A stretch of DNA of 64,000 nt from Ampelomyces quisqualis (GCA_018398575.1 JAGTXZ010000009.1:682001-746000), one strand, 5' to 3'. Numbered from the stretch's first letter, positions 24,236-37,600 are shown. Notes: generated from the letters alone by a model not told the origin. Numbers and translations are program-made.

Positions 24236-25141
24236 ATGCGTCTTTCCGGTGTAGCACCGCTGCTGGCAGCACTTCCTTCCGCTTTGGGCAGACTCTCGCA
24301 GCCACCCATCGCCAACACCACCAAGCTACCCACTCACTACGGTCTACTTCTGTTTCCACACTTTCAGGCGCTGGATGTCTTTGGTCCCCTCGATGTCTTC
24401 AACAACTTGGCTATGATGTATAAAAACAGCACAACAATGTACTTGAGCGTACTCAGCAAGACCATGGCACCTGTAACTACAGGTATGACAGGCTTGCCAG
24501 GTAGTTTTGAGCAAAAGATTGTGCCGACGACCACTTTCACGGAATACCTCAACGGCACCAGGCCCGTTCGCAACTCCGACCATCATGAGGGTCCAGATTG
24601 CGATGATGGACACGGCGGTCATGCCATTGCGAAGCGTGCAATGCGCTTCGGCGCCCGTCAACATCACTCCGGCCCGATGCCTCCAGCCAGCAAGCCACCA
24701 ACCAACCTGGGGGACATCGAAGTCCTCATCATCCCTGGTGGAGGCGGCACACGCAGCAACATGACCGAAGAGATTGCCTTTGTCAAGCAGATATACCCCA
24801 AGGTCAAATACATCATCACCATCTGTACCGGCTCTACAATCGTCTCCCGCACAGGCATACTTGATGGCAGGAAGGCAACCACCAACAAGTTTTCCTGGGC
24901 TTGGGCTGTCAAACAAGGCCCCAAGGTCAACTGGGTGCCTACTGCTCGGTGGGTGGAGGACGGAAACATCTTCTCATCGTCTGGCGTCTCTGCGGGTATC
25001 GATGTGGCATATGCATTTGTCAGCCGCATGTATGGAGAGCCAGTCGCCAACTACCTTGCACAAGCTGCAGAGTACAACCGCGAGACCGACCCTCACCACG
25101 ACCCTTTTAGCACGTTCTGGGAAGTTCCAGGCTCAACTTAG
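24236..25141 (+). CDS. Secreted DJ-1/PfpI family protein
   Basis: This is a single-exon gene of 301 residues. The first 18 or so residues (MRLSGVAPLLAALPSALG) look like a signal peptide, so the product is probably secreted or vacuolar, which is unusual for this usually cytosolic fold. The mature part has the DJ-1/PfpI (class I glutamine amidotransferase-like) pattern. It includes an early LLFPHFQALDVFGPLDV strand-turn with the family acidic residue, IEVLIIPGGGGTR, and the nucleophile elbow ITICTGS with Cys197. An insert of about 50 residues between strands is rich in His, Asp and Gly and contains a Lys-Arg pair. Relatives include isonitrile hydratase-like and chaperone/protease-like enzymes, so the reaction cannot be predicted. 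An open frame extends upstream of 24236, but the leader composition and signal peptide favour this start. Confidence 0.85.
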   Translation: MRLSGVAPLLAALPSALGRLSQPPIANTTKLPTHYGLLLFPHFQALDVFGPLDVFNNLAMMYKNSTTMYLSVLSKTMAPVTTGMTGLPGSFEQKIVPTTTFTEYLNGTRPVRNSDHHEGPDCDDGHGGHAIAKRAMRFGARQHHSGPMPPASKPPTNLGDIEVLIIPGGGGTRSNMTEEIAFVKQIYPKVKYIITICTGSTIVSRTGILDGRKATTNKFSWAWAVKQGPKVNWVPTARWVEDGNIFSSSGVSAGIDVAYAFVSRMYGEPVANYLAQAAEYNRETDPHHDPFSTFWEVPGST

Positions 25142-26043
25142 ATGGCTACGAATGTTTGCAGCCCTTCTGTTAGCATCGTGCAGGACATGTCATCTCTTGT
25201 CTTCTCAAGCAAGGGCATCTTCTGTCACAATAGACGGCGTAATGAATAATGACATGATTTACTAAAGCTTCAAGACCTCCATGTTCTTCTCGTATTTTGT
25301 GTGAGATGATGAGGAAGCAGAAAATCTCTTCTCACTGCAAAGAGTATCTCGGCCATTCGGAACCGTTGCATGGACCTCATTTCAAAGCCTGAAAATTTAA
25401 CTTTGCTGCTACGATGTGCGTTCGGCTCCCACCGGGCGAGTAGTCTGGGGGGCAATGCGAGAGCACTTACAATCCGTGATATCTAGTTGACCAGTGCATC
25501 TTCGCGAGGTACAAAGGGGTGACCATTTCGGTGTCGCGGTGGGTGGGGTCACGTTCACCCACGCCGCCAAGTTTTCCAGTTGCGGTAGCGGCGGCCCAAA
25601 TTTTTCTGGTAGGCAACACGTTCTTCAAAGCACTCCCGACTTCTGTCCCAAAAACAATGTACATACACGCCCACGATCCCCGGGTCCCCTTGCCCGAAAG
25701 CACCAGCGCCCACCAGTCCCATACCGGCGGAACTGTCATTGTAGTCGCTGGTCGAATTTTCTCACCCACAGCATTTCTTCACGGCACATGAACATCGCTG
25801 TCCCAAGACATCTCTAATGTGCGTCACTCCGACTCTCTCCTTACACCTCCTCCCCCACTTCATGATGAACTCGTCCTTTTTTTTAGATGTTAGACTTGCG
25901 ACTTCAGCATGAGCGCACAACGACGTCCTGACTATTACCACCCCACTACTGATGGCCGGAGCCCCGCGACCATTCCCACAGACTAACCAGTTCATTCAGA
26001 ATCACCCACTTCTTCTTTACTTCACCTTCGCGAATCACTCGCA
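25142..26043. other. Intergenic region, promoter of amidophosphoribosyltransferase gene
   Basis: No coding frame was recognisable. The last 250 bases are C/T-rich, with a poly-T tract near 25878, as in fungal housekeeping promoters. I did not find a convincing canonical TGACTC element. Confidence 0.45.
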
Positions 26044-27960
26044 ATGTGTGGTATCATTGCTGTGATTCATGGCGACCCGTAAGTGCATTTGCTCTTCCCT
26101 CAAGAGCACTACTAAGCAAGTAAAGGAAATCCCAATCGGCGTCGGTCGAGATTCACGATGCGTTGTATCTCCTCCAGCATCGCGGCCAAGATGCGGCCGG
26201 TATCGTCAGCTGTAGCTCTGGTGGCCGCTTCCATCAGTGCAAGGGCAACGGTATGGCCTCCAAGGTCTTCCACGATGGCGCCCGTGTCTCTGATCTTCCC
26301 GGCTTCATGGGGCTCGGACATCTGCGCTACCCCACCGCCGGCAGTAGCGCCAATGCAGAGGCACAGCCGTTCTACGTGAACAGCCCGTACGGAATCTGCA
26401 TGACGCACAACGGCAACCTTATCAACGCGCCGGCCCTCCGAGAACGTCTTGACCACGAGGCGCATCGACACATCAACACCGAAAGCGACAGCGAGCTCAT
26501 GTTGAACATCTTTGCTGATGAGCTCAATGAGACCGGCAAGGCGCGCATCAACGCAGACGACTGCTTCGCCGCCCTGAAGCGCATGTACAGGCTGTGCATA
26601 GGCGGGTGGGCGTGCACTGCCATGCTGGCTGGTAGGCTACAACTTCCTTATCGCGCACGATGCACACTCACATTGCATAGGCTTCGGGCTCATTGGCTTC
26701 CGCGACCCATACGGCATCCGACCCCTGGTCCTCGGCAGCAGACCGTCAGCTAGTGGACAAGGAATGGACTACATGATGGCCTCGGAGAGTGTAGCTCTGA
26801 AGCAGTGCGGCTACAAAGACTTCAAGGACATCCTCCCAGGCCAGGCTGTCATCATGGAGAAGGGCAAAGAACCTGTCTTCAAGCAAGTCGCCAAGCAAGA
26901 AGCCTACACTCCCGATATCTTCGAGTACGTATACTTCGCCCGGCCGGACTCCGTCATCGACGGTATCGATGTCGATGAAAGCCGACGCAACATGGGCTTT
27001 ACTCTCGCAGAGACTATCAAGAAACAGTTAGGCCCCGAGAAGCTAGCTGAGATTGATGTTGTCATGCCAATTCCGGAGACTGCTATCACCTCTGCTGTAT
27101 GCGTTGCTGAAGCACTCGACAAGCCGTACGTTCTTGGCTTTGTTAAGAACAGGTACATCTTCCGCACGTTCATCATGCCCGAGCAAGCACAACGTCAAAA
27201 AGGAGTCCGAGCGAAACTAAACCCCATGGAAAAGAAATTCGCCGGTAAGAATGTGCTACTCGTGGATGATTCGATCGTTCGTGGAACAACCTCGCGTGAG
27301 ATTGTCTTGATGGCCCGGGAAGCAGGTGCGAAGAAGGTCTATTTCACATCATGTGCGCCACCCATCACCAATGCTCACATCTACGGCATCGATCTGGCAT
27401 CCTCTTCAGAGCTCGTTGCGCATGATCGAGATTCAGCAGCAGTTGCCAAGCACATCGGTGCAGACGATGTCGTCTTCCAGACTTTGGAGGACCTGGAGAG
27501 CGCATGTGCAAGTCTTTCACCACGCGATCCCAAGACCCAGAAGTTTGAGGTTGGCGTCTTTTGTGGCAAGTACGTCACGCCCGTGGACGATGGCTACTTC
27601 GAGCACCTTGAGCGCATTCGGGGTGAAACTCGTAAGAAGAAGGTCATGGAGAAGGCGCGTGAGGCTGTCATGCACGGTGTGGCCGACTCGAAGCAGATTC
27701 GCATTGCTGCGAAGGGCGCCGTGAGTTTGATAACATACTCGCATCATCACAGCACATGCTAACATAATTTCAAGGCGGTCGACCAGCATGGAAACGTCAT
27801 TCCTTCTGACCAGACTGGATCGGCGAATGGTATCGCGGCGAGTGAAATCAAAGTGGCTGGAGCCAACGAACCTATTCCTGATACCAATGGCCACAGTGAA
27901 GAAAAAAGACCTTCGCAAAGCCAGGATATCAGTCTACACAACCACAACGATTTCAACTAA
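26044..27960 (+). CDS. ade4: Amidophosphoribosyltransferase (glutamine PRPP amidotransferase)
   Basis: This enzyme catalyses the committed first step of de novo purine synthesis, converting PRPP and glutamine to 5-phosphoribosylamine in the cytosol. Four exons (26044-26078, 26126-26631, 26681-27720, 27775-27960) encode 588 residues; introns are 47-54 bp. The chain begins Met-Cys-Gly-Ile-Ile, so Cys2 becomes the N-terminal nucleophile of the Ntn-type glutaminase domain (about residues 2-235). The C-terminal phosphoribosyltransferase domain carries the PRPP motif VLLVDDSIVRGTTS and the RYIFRTFI segment. The last 60 residues are a hydrophilic tail beyond the yeast Ade4 end. The first exon has only 11 full codons before an intron, a feature seen by frame continuity into the LLQHRGQDAAGI segment. 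Identification is secure. Confidence 0.96.
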
Positions 27961-28686
27961 GTGTAGGATGGTTTGATGCTGTCTACTTTCACTAAGATTT
28001 CCTTTTGGGCTACAAATTCGGCCGTGTATCTCGGCCAAAGCACCACGAGGTTGACGCTGGATTCTGCTCGGCAGCCCGAGTTTACCAAAGCGGGGACCCT
28101 AGATTCAATCACAGGACTTTCTTCAGCGTACTTGCACAACATGCTATGCAATATCCATGGGGGATGCCATCGTGTTTTGTTCACGAATGACTCACCAATC
28201 TCTTCGTGTAGTGTTCAATGTTCAATCTCTAGCCATTCCCCCACGCGGTCCAGAAACGACATGTAAATGAATGATACCTCTTCACCAAGTTCTCCAGTAC
28301 ACTTGCGAACGCTCTCAAGCTCTTCCTTGGCTGAGCACAAAAGTGGTGCTTTACCTGATGTCGGTGGTGGATGTACGTGCACTACTCTAGGAACAAACGA
28401 GTTGAATTTGGTCCCACATGTCATGGAGAATGCTCAAACACTGCCCAGCCAAGATAAAAGATACGCTCGTGACCCCACACCCGCTTCACCGAACGAGCCA
28501 TGAGCCCATACTACCCCTACGCACCTTTGCATCGTGGCACGAGTAGTCTCCATAGAATCCACAAATGTGTCAGCTGTACGCTTACACCACCTCGCTGCTG
28601 TCCGCAACATTTGGTACGCTGTGTCTGAAAGCCGGGGTATGTGCGATAACACGTTGAGGCATGAAAACTTTGTGCACAACGGCTCG

Positions 28687-28710
28687 GAGAGAGAGAGAGA
28701 GAGAGAGAGA
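28687..28710. repeat. (GA)12 microsatellite
   Basis: An uninterrupted run of twelve GA dinucleotides lies in non-coding sequence. Confidence 0.95.
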
Positions 28711-31337
28711 GTTGTCATGGCTGGGTTTTTGCTGGAGCATAGCGCTTGTGCGGCGAGGTTGATGCGCGTACGCTGTGGGTCGGGTTGGATTCTTGCGCAG
28801 TATTCAAATAGTCGTTGCAGTGGGTTGTTTCTTACTCTACGTTGGCGCTGTTGCACGCATGCGACTGCCAGGGTAAGCGTTGGGGTGTGCGCTAGTGTGG
28901 GTGCGAGAGTTCAACAGGCAAAAGCTACCCGTGCTGGTATTGTTTTTGGGCATGTGAGGTTTAGGCTTGAGAGGGCGGCGGATGAAAAGGTAGAGGGCAA
29001 GAATGAGGTTGGCTAAGGCTTGGGCCTGGGGTTGGAGGTATACCAAGGCGGTTCGATACTCGATAAGCGTTACGGGGTGTCTGCTGGCGCAACTTGATCG
29101 CATGTTTGGCTCTGACTGTGAGGTATTAGTATGCGGGCCATGTTCTCGACAACAAAGATAAATCGTCTTATAGTGCGATCAATGTAGACGGGAAAGAGAG
29201 GTTATCTCACCACTCACATCTTTCTCAAAGCAGTACTTCATTATCCCCAAAAGTAAACGACCCAGCCCAAAAGGCTCCCAACCAAACAGGTAATGTATCA
29301 AAGCCGACCTCGCAACTGCCTGTCACTTCCAACGTTAGGACGCCTTCGCCCGAGACGAAGACAGCCTGCTCCACTGTCGACGAGGACCTGACAGTTCCGC
29401 ATGCTGAAATTACTACATCTTGCCATGGCTTCCGGGACATGTTCAACGAACCGAAAGCATTCTATTTCAAGCAGTCCGCCTAGATTGGTCGCTAGGACGA
29501 CACACACAGCTATTACTTGCATGCACCGCGTATTCGTCGCGTCCGCCTATGTACGGAACATGGCGCGCGAAGTCCGGGTGGCACACTGGACATGGAATAC
29601 GAGCAATTTCCTCGCCAACCCGGTGCGCACCACGAATCAGGGGCCACGGGATTCGAGCGAGAGCGTAGCAGCGCATCAGAAGCTGTGTGAAAAGGCCAGG
29701 CATAGTGGACAAGAAAGGGAAGATGGTGAAATGTTGCTGTCCCACCCCAAGGTTCATCGTGGCATGTGAACGCGGATGAAAAAAAAAACTCCGTACTGCC
29801 TGTGCGTGTGTATAGTGAGGTATTGAGGAAACAGCGAGCCGGGATGCCGGATCCTGCTGCAGTCTGATAAGTCAAGTCTTCAGAGAGACGTTGAGATACG
29901 AGAGTGAGAGAATATGACGCAGCGTCCCCCGGAACTTGGGTGCGCGGCCTCTGCGATGAACAGTAACGGTAATGCGCCATGACAGGGTTGTGCATGGCCG
30001 CGTCCAATTGGAGAAGTATGCGCTGCTAGCTCACGCTGTGAATCTTGCATTGCACGGTCTACCTCTCCATGTCCATCTCGACGCTGTTGGTTGCGGCATG
30101 CAGTCTGTCCTCCACACCAGTCAATTGCTAACACACCCTTGACGTGACACAAACCGCGCCACGTTGCTCCATGCGGGTGATCCGTGATGCCAAGACCTGG
30201 AGTGCAGGACACACATGTAGGATGCATGCACGGGGGATGGTGTGCATGGGCCGTACGTGATCGGTCTGTACAGAGGGAAGCAACCAAACACACTGTCGCC
30301 AACAGCTTATCAACCAACGGACATGGGATCCTCATGGCATGAAACATATGAAATGTACGGGTACGGCGCAGCATACGTCCAAACAAAGGTCGCGGAAGGA
30401 AGGGTGTTGGTGGAACTTGTAATCTTCCCTGGGGCGCGCGCAGAAGGTTGTTCCTGCGGCGAGAGAAGGTTCGGCGATTGGACGGATTATCCGAAGTACA
30501 TCAGCCATGTCTCACTTCGCGGCTAATTTTCGAAATGTTGGGAACTTGACTTGTGTGCTGATGACCATGGGTCAAATGAGGCATGGATATGCAATCTGTG
30601 ACGGGTTCAGATTGTCGTTATCGCGGCGTGGTTCTAGGTTGTCAGGCGCCATTGTAAAAACGGGGCGGAACGGTGCGCACCAGGCAGCGCGGGTAGAGCG
30701 GGAATGAGCAAGTCGATTTAGTAGGGGGCTTTTGGCACAAAATGTCTCCGTCCAGTGCACTGATCTGTGACCTCTGAAAAACCCTTCGCGGAAAGTGGAG
30801 TCGGTGGCTGACACGCCTGCACGGCATGAGGTCAAGTAGTATCCGCCCCGAGCGCGCACGCGATGTATTTGATGTCATCTCGGAGGATCTCGAGCACTAG
30901 CTTATCAGTATGGGCCTGATGATGACTAGTTCTGGGCTGATGGCGTTGGAAGGAAGATCCAAGAGACTGTGAGGTAGAAAAGTGGATACATGGGTTTGCC
31001 TTACGGAAAGATAACCGGCGTAAAGACCGGTACGGAGTACTCTGTGGGGGGTACCCAGGTATGCTGTACGTCTAGCGTAACATCGGAAGGCCCGAAATTT
31101 CCAAACCTGAACATCTGAATCATAGCCACTGTTGCAGAATGCAGATGCGTCCTGCGGAACTTGCCTTGTCTCCCTAGAAGCGGTATCCCTGATGAGTTTA
31201 CTGTCGGTTTTCGTACTATGACGCACAACGTGACCCTGCAGAAGTGCGCGCCAACCTAATACACGACCCACCCAAACTTACACGTGTGGACTCGGAATTG
31301 AGATCAATGAGCAATGAGACTCGGAGCAAGACCAGGG

Positions 31338-31629
31338 TATTGTCCAATTAAGTCATCTCATGGCAGGAATTCAACCGACGAACGGCCAATTAACGAATCG
31401 ACCCCCGGTGGTGAGGGAGACGTTATTGCCTACCCCTAATAGAGCAGTTATCCACCCACTCAAGACACCACCAAGGCCAGAAGAGCCAACCATCTTAAGT
31501 GAATCTACTCCGGATGGAGTAGCCGCACGCTCAGATAGAAATCTAAACCTGGCTGTGAAGTGTGAGCACCCCAACCAAAACCTTTAGTTAAGCTTTCAAC
31601 ACTAATCAATTTAGCGTACTTGGACAATA
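31338..31629. mobile_element. Possible short inverted-repeat element (MITE-like remnant)
   Basis: The 10-mer TATTGTCCAA at 31338-31347 recurs as its exact reverse complement at 31620-31629. Together they bound a 292-bp segment that is more AT-rich than its surroundings and has no gene. Both copies begin with TA on the outside. No transposase is present. The repeat is short, so chance cannot be excluded. Confidence 0.3.
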
Positions 31630-33183
31630 AATTTACTAAATGTTTCTATCATTGCGTGGGTGACTCCAACGGCGTTGAAGGATTGGCAATTAGAGGGGTG
31701 GGGTAACTTTGCTTGTGGAGGGGGGGGGGGGTGGCGGGTGTAACAAGTTCTGCCGGTGGTGAGCAGACCAACGCCACGCACGACATGAGCGAACGGAGGC
31801 CTTGCCTAAAACCACCAGGAGCAAAATCAACCAACACGACGGGCCTGGATCCCAGCTGCCTGGTAACGAGGAACATGATTGCTGGATGCCACCTGCTCCG
31901 TACTAGGCACAGAAACCATTCAGACGTGTCGCGAAAGCATCTCCGAGAGGTTGGGTGTGGAACCTGCAGCGGTACCTGACGTGCTCGGCGTGGATGTGGG
32001 CGCAGTGGAGTCTCTTTGCAGTCCGGATCATGCATGAGCTTCGGTGGAATGCGGTTGGGGTCGGTTGGGCCCTAGGTCCAAACGTTACAGAAAGTTTAGA
32101 AATGATGGCAAGGAGTGCATCGTTTGCCTAATCAGGGTAATGCGCATCGACGACTGAGCACCGTGGACGACGAGAGTCGATCATCTGCATGGACATTCAG
32201 ATGCCTGGTGCATTTGTGTTTCAAACTTTCTACAGCCTGCTTGGCCTTAGCGTACCCCATTGATTCTTTGTTACCGAGTACTGTTCATCATTCACTTGCG
32301 ATTGCACGAGTGACATGCATGTGTTTGCCCGAGGTTGACTGACTCTCTGCTTACATTGTGCATTTCAGCTGAATCACGATCTGTCACGGACGAGTTCTTG
32401 GCCTAGCTAGCAGCCTAGTATGCATAGGGCAATATGTCCGCGTTTGCATCTGGGGATCTCTAGGACGCCGCCGCCTTCATGACTCGGCCGGCGTGCGGGA
32501 ACCGCGCTGTAGCGACATGTAACATTTTTAGATCTCGGAAATTGCGCAAAGTTGCATGGGGACCTCAGGATGGACTGACTTTGTGTGAGTTAAAGAGCTG
32601 GACTCTTATTCTTCAAGGTGACAGCCCGGTTCGGTGGGTTGTGCATGGACTCGCAATTCGACTTGAAACTGTATGGGTAACGAAATATCCTCCAAGTGGG
32701 CGGAAAGGCAACAGCTCATTTAGCATTGTCTGTATGCTCACGCGACGATTGTGCACTCATTCTTTCAGTGTGCAGAATGCGTTCATTTCCTTCGTTTCCC
32801 AAAGGCTATGCTGCTGGTTGTTCACCGGTCAAATCGGAACATAACCCGGCTGTTACTAGTAATACACAAGATGAATTTAAACCCTGGACGATGGCCAAAC
32901 TATGCGCTGAGCCACTGCTGAGCAATAGAAGACTCGAGAGAGGTTGTAAACGCCGGTGATTTCGTAACCTGTTGGGACGTAACGGCTTCGAAGAGGATCA
33001 ACTCGGAAATCCGAGATCACACGTCCGCGAATGAATTGCATCATTTTCCTCATCCATCCAATCCATGCGCCGAAAAATGAAGCGTTCGCGCGAAGTGGCA
33101 TGTCTCAACCACACAAAGCTAAATGGAACAGAAGTTGTAATCAATATCCATAGATGGCGGCCATAAAAGTTTCTTCGAGCTCT

Positions 33184-34691
33184 TCAGGCTCCTGGGTAAA
33201 ACTGCTGCATTGTCTGTGAATTGTAACCCACAGGCGGTGGTCCCTCCTCTTGTACTCTATCCAAGTGTCCAGGTTCAGAGTACCACTGCACGCTCATGGA
33301 TCGTCCCGGCATTTGCATTTGCTGTCCCTGGCTTTGTAGACCTTCGTATGTATGCCAGGTCGGGGGAAAATACTGATTCGGTACGACCGGGGCGGAAAGC
33401 GGAGCACATGTGGAGCCACCCATTGTCGTGGCGTGCATCGCTGAAGACGTAGTATCTATGCTAGTTGGGTATGGGTACGGCGAATTCCTACGAGCGAAAT
33501 CTGGGTGCTGTATGCCAAGTCCTTGACCTGGGTAAGGCTGTGATAGACCTTCAATGTGGCCATAGGACATAGATCGTGCGGGGGGCTGAAACTGTGGTTG
33601 TGCACTCCACGATTGGTGGTCTGCATGACCGTAAGACATCGTTGAGCTTGTACTCATAGTGGCGGGAGTGTGCCCGCCAGACACGTTGGATTCGCTGCCG
33701 TACGCAGAATTCGCTGTTGAGGGTGACTGCCGCCAGTAGCTTGTGCTTGATGACGGACTTTCCGCAATTGTGGACGAGGGTAAGAAAGTCGTAGCTGCCG
33801 GCCACTGAGTGTCAATTGGGTGCGGGAAAGGATAAGTCGGTTGTTGCACAGGCACTGGGGATATTAGTTTAAGATTCTCTGGCGTTACGACTTTACTTAC
33901 TCCGACTCGATGAGGGCGTATGGTTAGAGTCCACCTCAGAGTCGCCCGGAAAACCGTAGCTAGGGTTCGGTGTTGTGGAGCAAGTACCGCGGTAGGGCGC
34001 GCGGAATTCTATCAACTTTTCCCCTGACAAAGACGGAGGGTGCCTCGGTGACGAATCTGCTGGTGTCAATGGGAGCCCTGGTGTCGTATCTTTAGCCGCT
34101 ACAGAATGCGACGGAGGCTCATCAGGGTTATGCTCCACAGGATAGAAGTTACACTCTTTTTTCAGCCGGATACAGTTTGCGCAACGGCCCCGAGGATCAT
34201 CGGGTGCAAGGAGACACCTTATCTTCCTTCGCCGACAGTGTCCTGCGCCAGCGGTCAGCTTGTTAGGTATTTCAGCGGTGAGATCTGTTTCACATACCGC
34301 AGGCGACCGAGGTTCTGTGATACCCCAGCTTGTTGCGCGGCTTGTTGCTCGTGGGCGAGAGCTCGTCAGCACTTCCTAGTGCGAGGTTGCGCATGTGAGG
34401 TGTTGATGTGGATCGTCGGAGTTCACCAGGAACCTTGCCCTTGGAGGATCGTCTCATTTTGCTTGATGAATGGTGATTACCCAACTCTCGGCCCGTCACC
34501 GTAGGCTTGGATGATGAAATGTGATCCCCAGGACTTGGCAGGGAACTGCTGTCTGGTCCGCGAGCACTGTTTTCGGCGGAATCATGAGTTTGGGAGTGGA
34601 AGGACATGGCGTCTGTAACAGGTTGTAAGAGCAACGAGCGCCCTAATCGGGAAGCAGACTTCTTCGCGCGCCTTTCTGTATCCACGGCCAT
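33184..34691 (-). CDS. Zn2Cys6 (fungal C6) transcription factor
   Basis: This is a probable nuclear DNA-binding regulator of 468 residues. Exons on the minus strand are 34298-34691, 33901-34242 and 33184-33854, with introns of 55 and 46 bp. The first intron splits the zinc cluster. Once joined it reads C-x2-C-x6-C-x10-C-x2-C-x6-C (ACGHCRRRKIRC ... CANCIRLKKEC), at about residues 130-160. The N-terminal 130 residues are Ser/Arg/Lys-rich. The C-terminal 300 residues are Pro/Ser/Gln/Tyr-rich and probably an activation region. No fungal-specific middle homology domain is visible. ATG 34691 gives the longest frame. A CTGTTACAG acceptor-like string just before ATG 34607 suggests a possible 5' leader intron with translation starting there. 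It stands alone in gene-poor DNA, so its targets cannot be inferred. Confidence 0.85.
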
Positions 34692-37600
34692 GTGAGGCGT
34701 GAAGTCGCAATGCCCAAAGGTTACAAGAAATGAGGTGGATCACTGCATGAAGAGGTACTGAGATAATTAGTATAGTGTTTAAGGTTTGGCACGCCCCACT
34801 AAGTCTGTAAGAATCCAAACGGTACGCGTACCTAAATTGTCAGGCAGGGTAGCCTCATAAAACGTCGGAGCCCACACGACGAGATGTCGGAAGCAGTTTG
34901 GTGGGGATGGTCGGGTTGATCAACATGCCCGGGGCGTGCACAATCAAGTGAAGGCGGCGGCCAGGCCTACGACTGAAGGAAAGTAGAAGTGGCCCTACTG
35001 TAGATACACAGTACGGAGTAGGACGAGGTGAATAATGAGCAAGGAGGAATGACAGCAATGGTGGAGCAAGTGTGCACTAGCAGTGACAACCAAGGTGAGC
35101 TGACCGTCAAGTCATTGGTAGTTAGCGCGGGCGGAATCGCAATCAGCACAATACCAGGCGCCAAAAGCAAAGCTTGCGCAAGCAGAACAGGAGCAGGACA
35201 GGACTGATTAAAGAATTTTCGGGCGCGCTGTTTGGTTGAAGTCGGGGGGTGATTAAGAGTGGCGAGGCAACTTGCGCTACTGCTGCAACGGGCTAACCCT
35301 CCAGAATGCCTGTAGCAGGCTCTGGTGAATTCACCACCCTAGCCCACTACTAGTATGCTCCTGCCGAGAGAGGCAAGATCGTCCTGACAGGCAGTTATTG
35401 ATGAACCCTGTGTGTTGGTGGCGCGCACAGGCCCTACTGATGTGCGGGATGGGTCACGGTCGTCAGAGACGACCGGATGGTGACCGAACGAGCGGCAGCC
35501 GCCGAATCGTAGGCGGCTGTCCGATCCACAGACCACTGGGCTAGAGCCCTTCATATGACTAGCCAAACATGATTTCCAGCACCTACCAGGCTGTATGTAG
35601 GTGGTATGGAGTACTCCGTACAGTTATCATTGTTCCCGGTAGGTTCATCTGTCCGCTATGATGTACATACTCCGTACCGAGTATGTACATGTCAGGGGCC
35701 CACTATGGAGCTTGATGCAGTGATGCAGGAGCTAAAGAACCAAGGTGAGGTTAATTTAGACTGATTTTGCGCGCGAACGACGACTGGGGCCCTGCGGTAA
35801 CACCAGGGGTCTACACAATATGTATCCGTACTATGTACATACTGTACTGTGGGAGGTCAACAGTGAACAGTCTCGTTTCAGGGGACGAACTCCTGAGGCC
35901 CGGATTGCCTAATGGAAAAGGTCCCTGACGCACCTCGAAAAAGTCGAGCGACGCCATGGGCGATCATTTCTTTGCGTGCTGCAGATGCAGGAGGCGCGCC
36001 ACTGGCAAACACAGGGATATCTGACACAGATGGCTGCGAGGTCACCTCCTTCTCCACACTCTTCATCTCGCCAATTTCACCGGCGCTGTACGGAGTAGTG
36101 GTTGGGGAGCATCAGCATCCGTCTTCTCCAATGTTCATCTATACCTGTGTGACGTGTCGCACAGCAGCTGTCAGTCGCGAAGCTACCGAGTACACAGTAG
36201 ATGCTGGGCGGCCATGTGGTGGCGGGTGGTTGTCGGCTCCTGCGCTGCTGAGAAGTCCTGACCCAGCAATCTGGCAAGGAGATGTACATGCTTGCATCGC
36301 TTCAACCCACTATCTGGGACCCCGACAGAACATGGCAAGCGCACGTGGGCGCTGAGACCTGGTACATACAACTGCAACTCTCTCCTGCACAATGCTATAC
36401 AGTTCGTACAGTAGTCTCTGGCGGGCATGCGTCGTCAGCTGCGATACCGTCTCCCCGGAGCCCTTGCCCCTGGGTCCTCTCCCACTGTCCCACACTGCTT
36501 TGCTCTAGCGCGACAGTTTTCTTTTCCCAGCGGCGCATGTGCATCGTCATTGGTGCCAAAGGCCTTGTCCGTACGGACTATGTATCCCACGTTTTTAGAC
36601 ATGCTCTTCTCCCGCCCGTCTGTTGCCCTCGTGCCCTGGACGCCTGCTCGGCAATCCCTTACCCTGCCCCTGCAACCCGGATTCGTGGCCATCGTTCACC
36701 TACCCGCTCCTCCAAGCCGACCGGAGGTCGAGGACGCATTCTGACTAAATGGGTACCGGTAGCACATCTACAACGCACGGCGGCCGTCCATGACACCTCA
36801 CGACTCACGAGTATGAAGCCAGACGTCAAGCACGAAACGGAACGACCTCGCCCCAGCGGCGGCCGCCTCGGTGTCAGTTTATCTCCATTGCCCTATTGGC
36901 TATGACGATGAAATTGTGGGCGTCGGCCAGAGATGTGACGCTGACGGTGACGACAGCCATACTGTGCCCGGACGTCCTGTCTGGATGCTTGCGCTGCGAC
37001 ACCGTGAGACGTCGCGACCAGGTTTAAGCTAACACCTTCCACAAGCGGGGCTGCACCGACCACTACAATGTGTGAGCACTGAACCGAGTCGATAGCTAGC
37101 TACCACCTATCGTGTATGTAGGTACCCACGTCACCCCACTCATTGCACGATGGCTGGCTCCCCACGGAATTCCAACTAGGCATGGCTCAGCCACCATGAG
37201 AAGCCGCGTTCATAAAAATACTCTCGGTCGAATGAGATATTTTTACACCATGCATACATACATACTACCTGGCATCTAGCGTACGCCTCATCGCGTGCTG
37301 CATGCATGCTGCGTGTTGCACTTGCGTGCCAGCCCGTGTACCCAAGTTGTAAGGAGAATTGGCATGTCACTCCTGCAGCTTGATGCCATCCCACGTTTGC
37401 GTACTCCGTACTACTTCAAACTTCCTAAGCAGCATGCAAATTGGTCAGTCAGGGGTTCGACTGATCCTACCTTGCTATGACACGGTGCCCACTGCCGCTC
37501 CAATTCCAAAGTGTTTTACAAAAGGATCTTGCAATTCGTGAACATTTCGGGGTCTATGCGAGGCCTCGTCTATTCTCATCTGAGCGTGGCTTTGATGAAC

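Larger units (their letters stand above)
27961..33183. other. Gene-poor region
   Basis: In 5.2 kb I could not recognise any conserved protein, on either strand, with or without introns. Open frames of 60-170 codons occur but overlap in several frames. Visible structure is limited to a (GA)12 microsatellite at 28687-28710, a 12-base G run at 31720-31731, one TACGGAGTA copy at 31031 and a short AT-richer segment bounded by a 10-bp inverted repeat (31338-31629). It may contain lineage-specific or decayed genes that cannot be read by eye. Confidence 0.5.

Noticed and set aside
36282..36905. 207-codon frame in the gene-poor region
   Set aside because: No family resemblance, and it overlaps antisense frames. 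A genuine lineage-specific gene cannot be excluded, but there is no positive evidence.
37450..37480. tRNA-like GGTTCGA string
   Set aside because: No matching acceptor stem or anticodon arm upstream.
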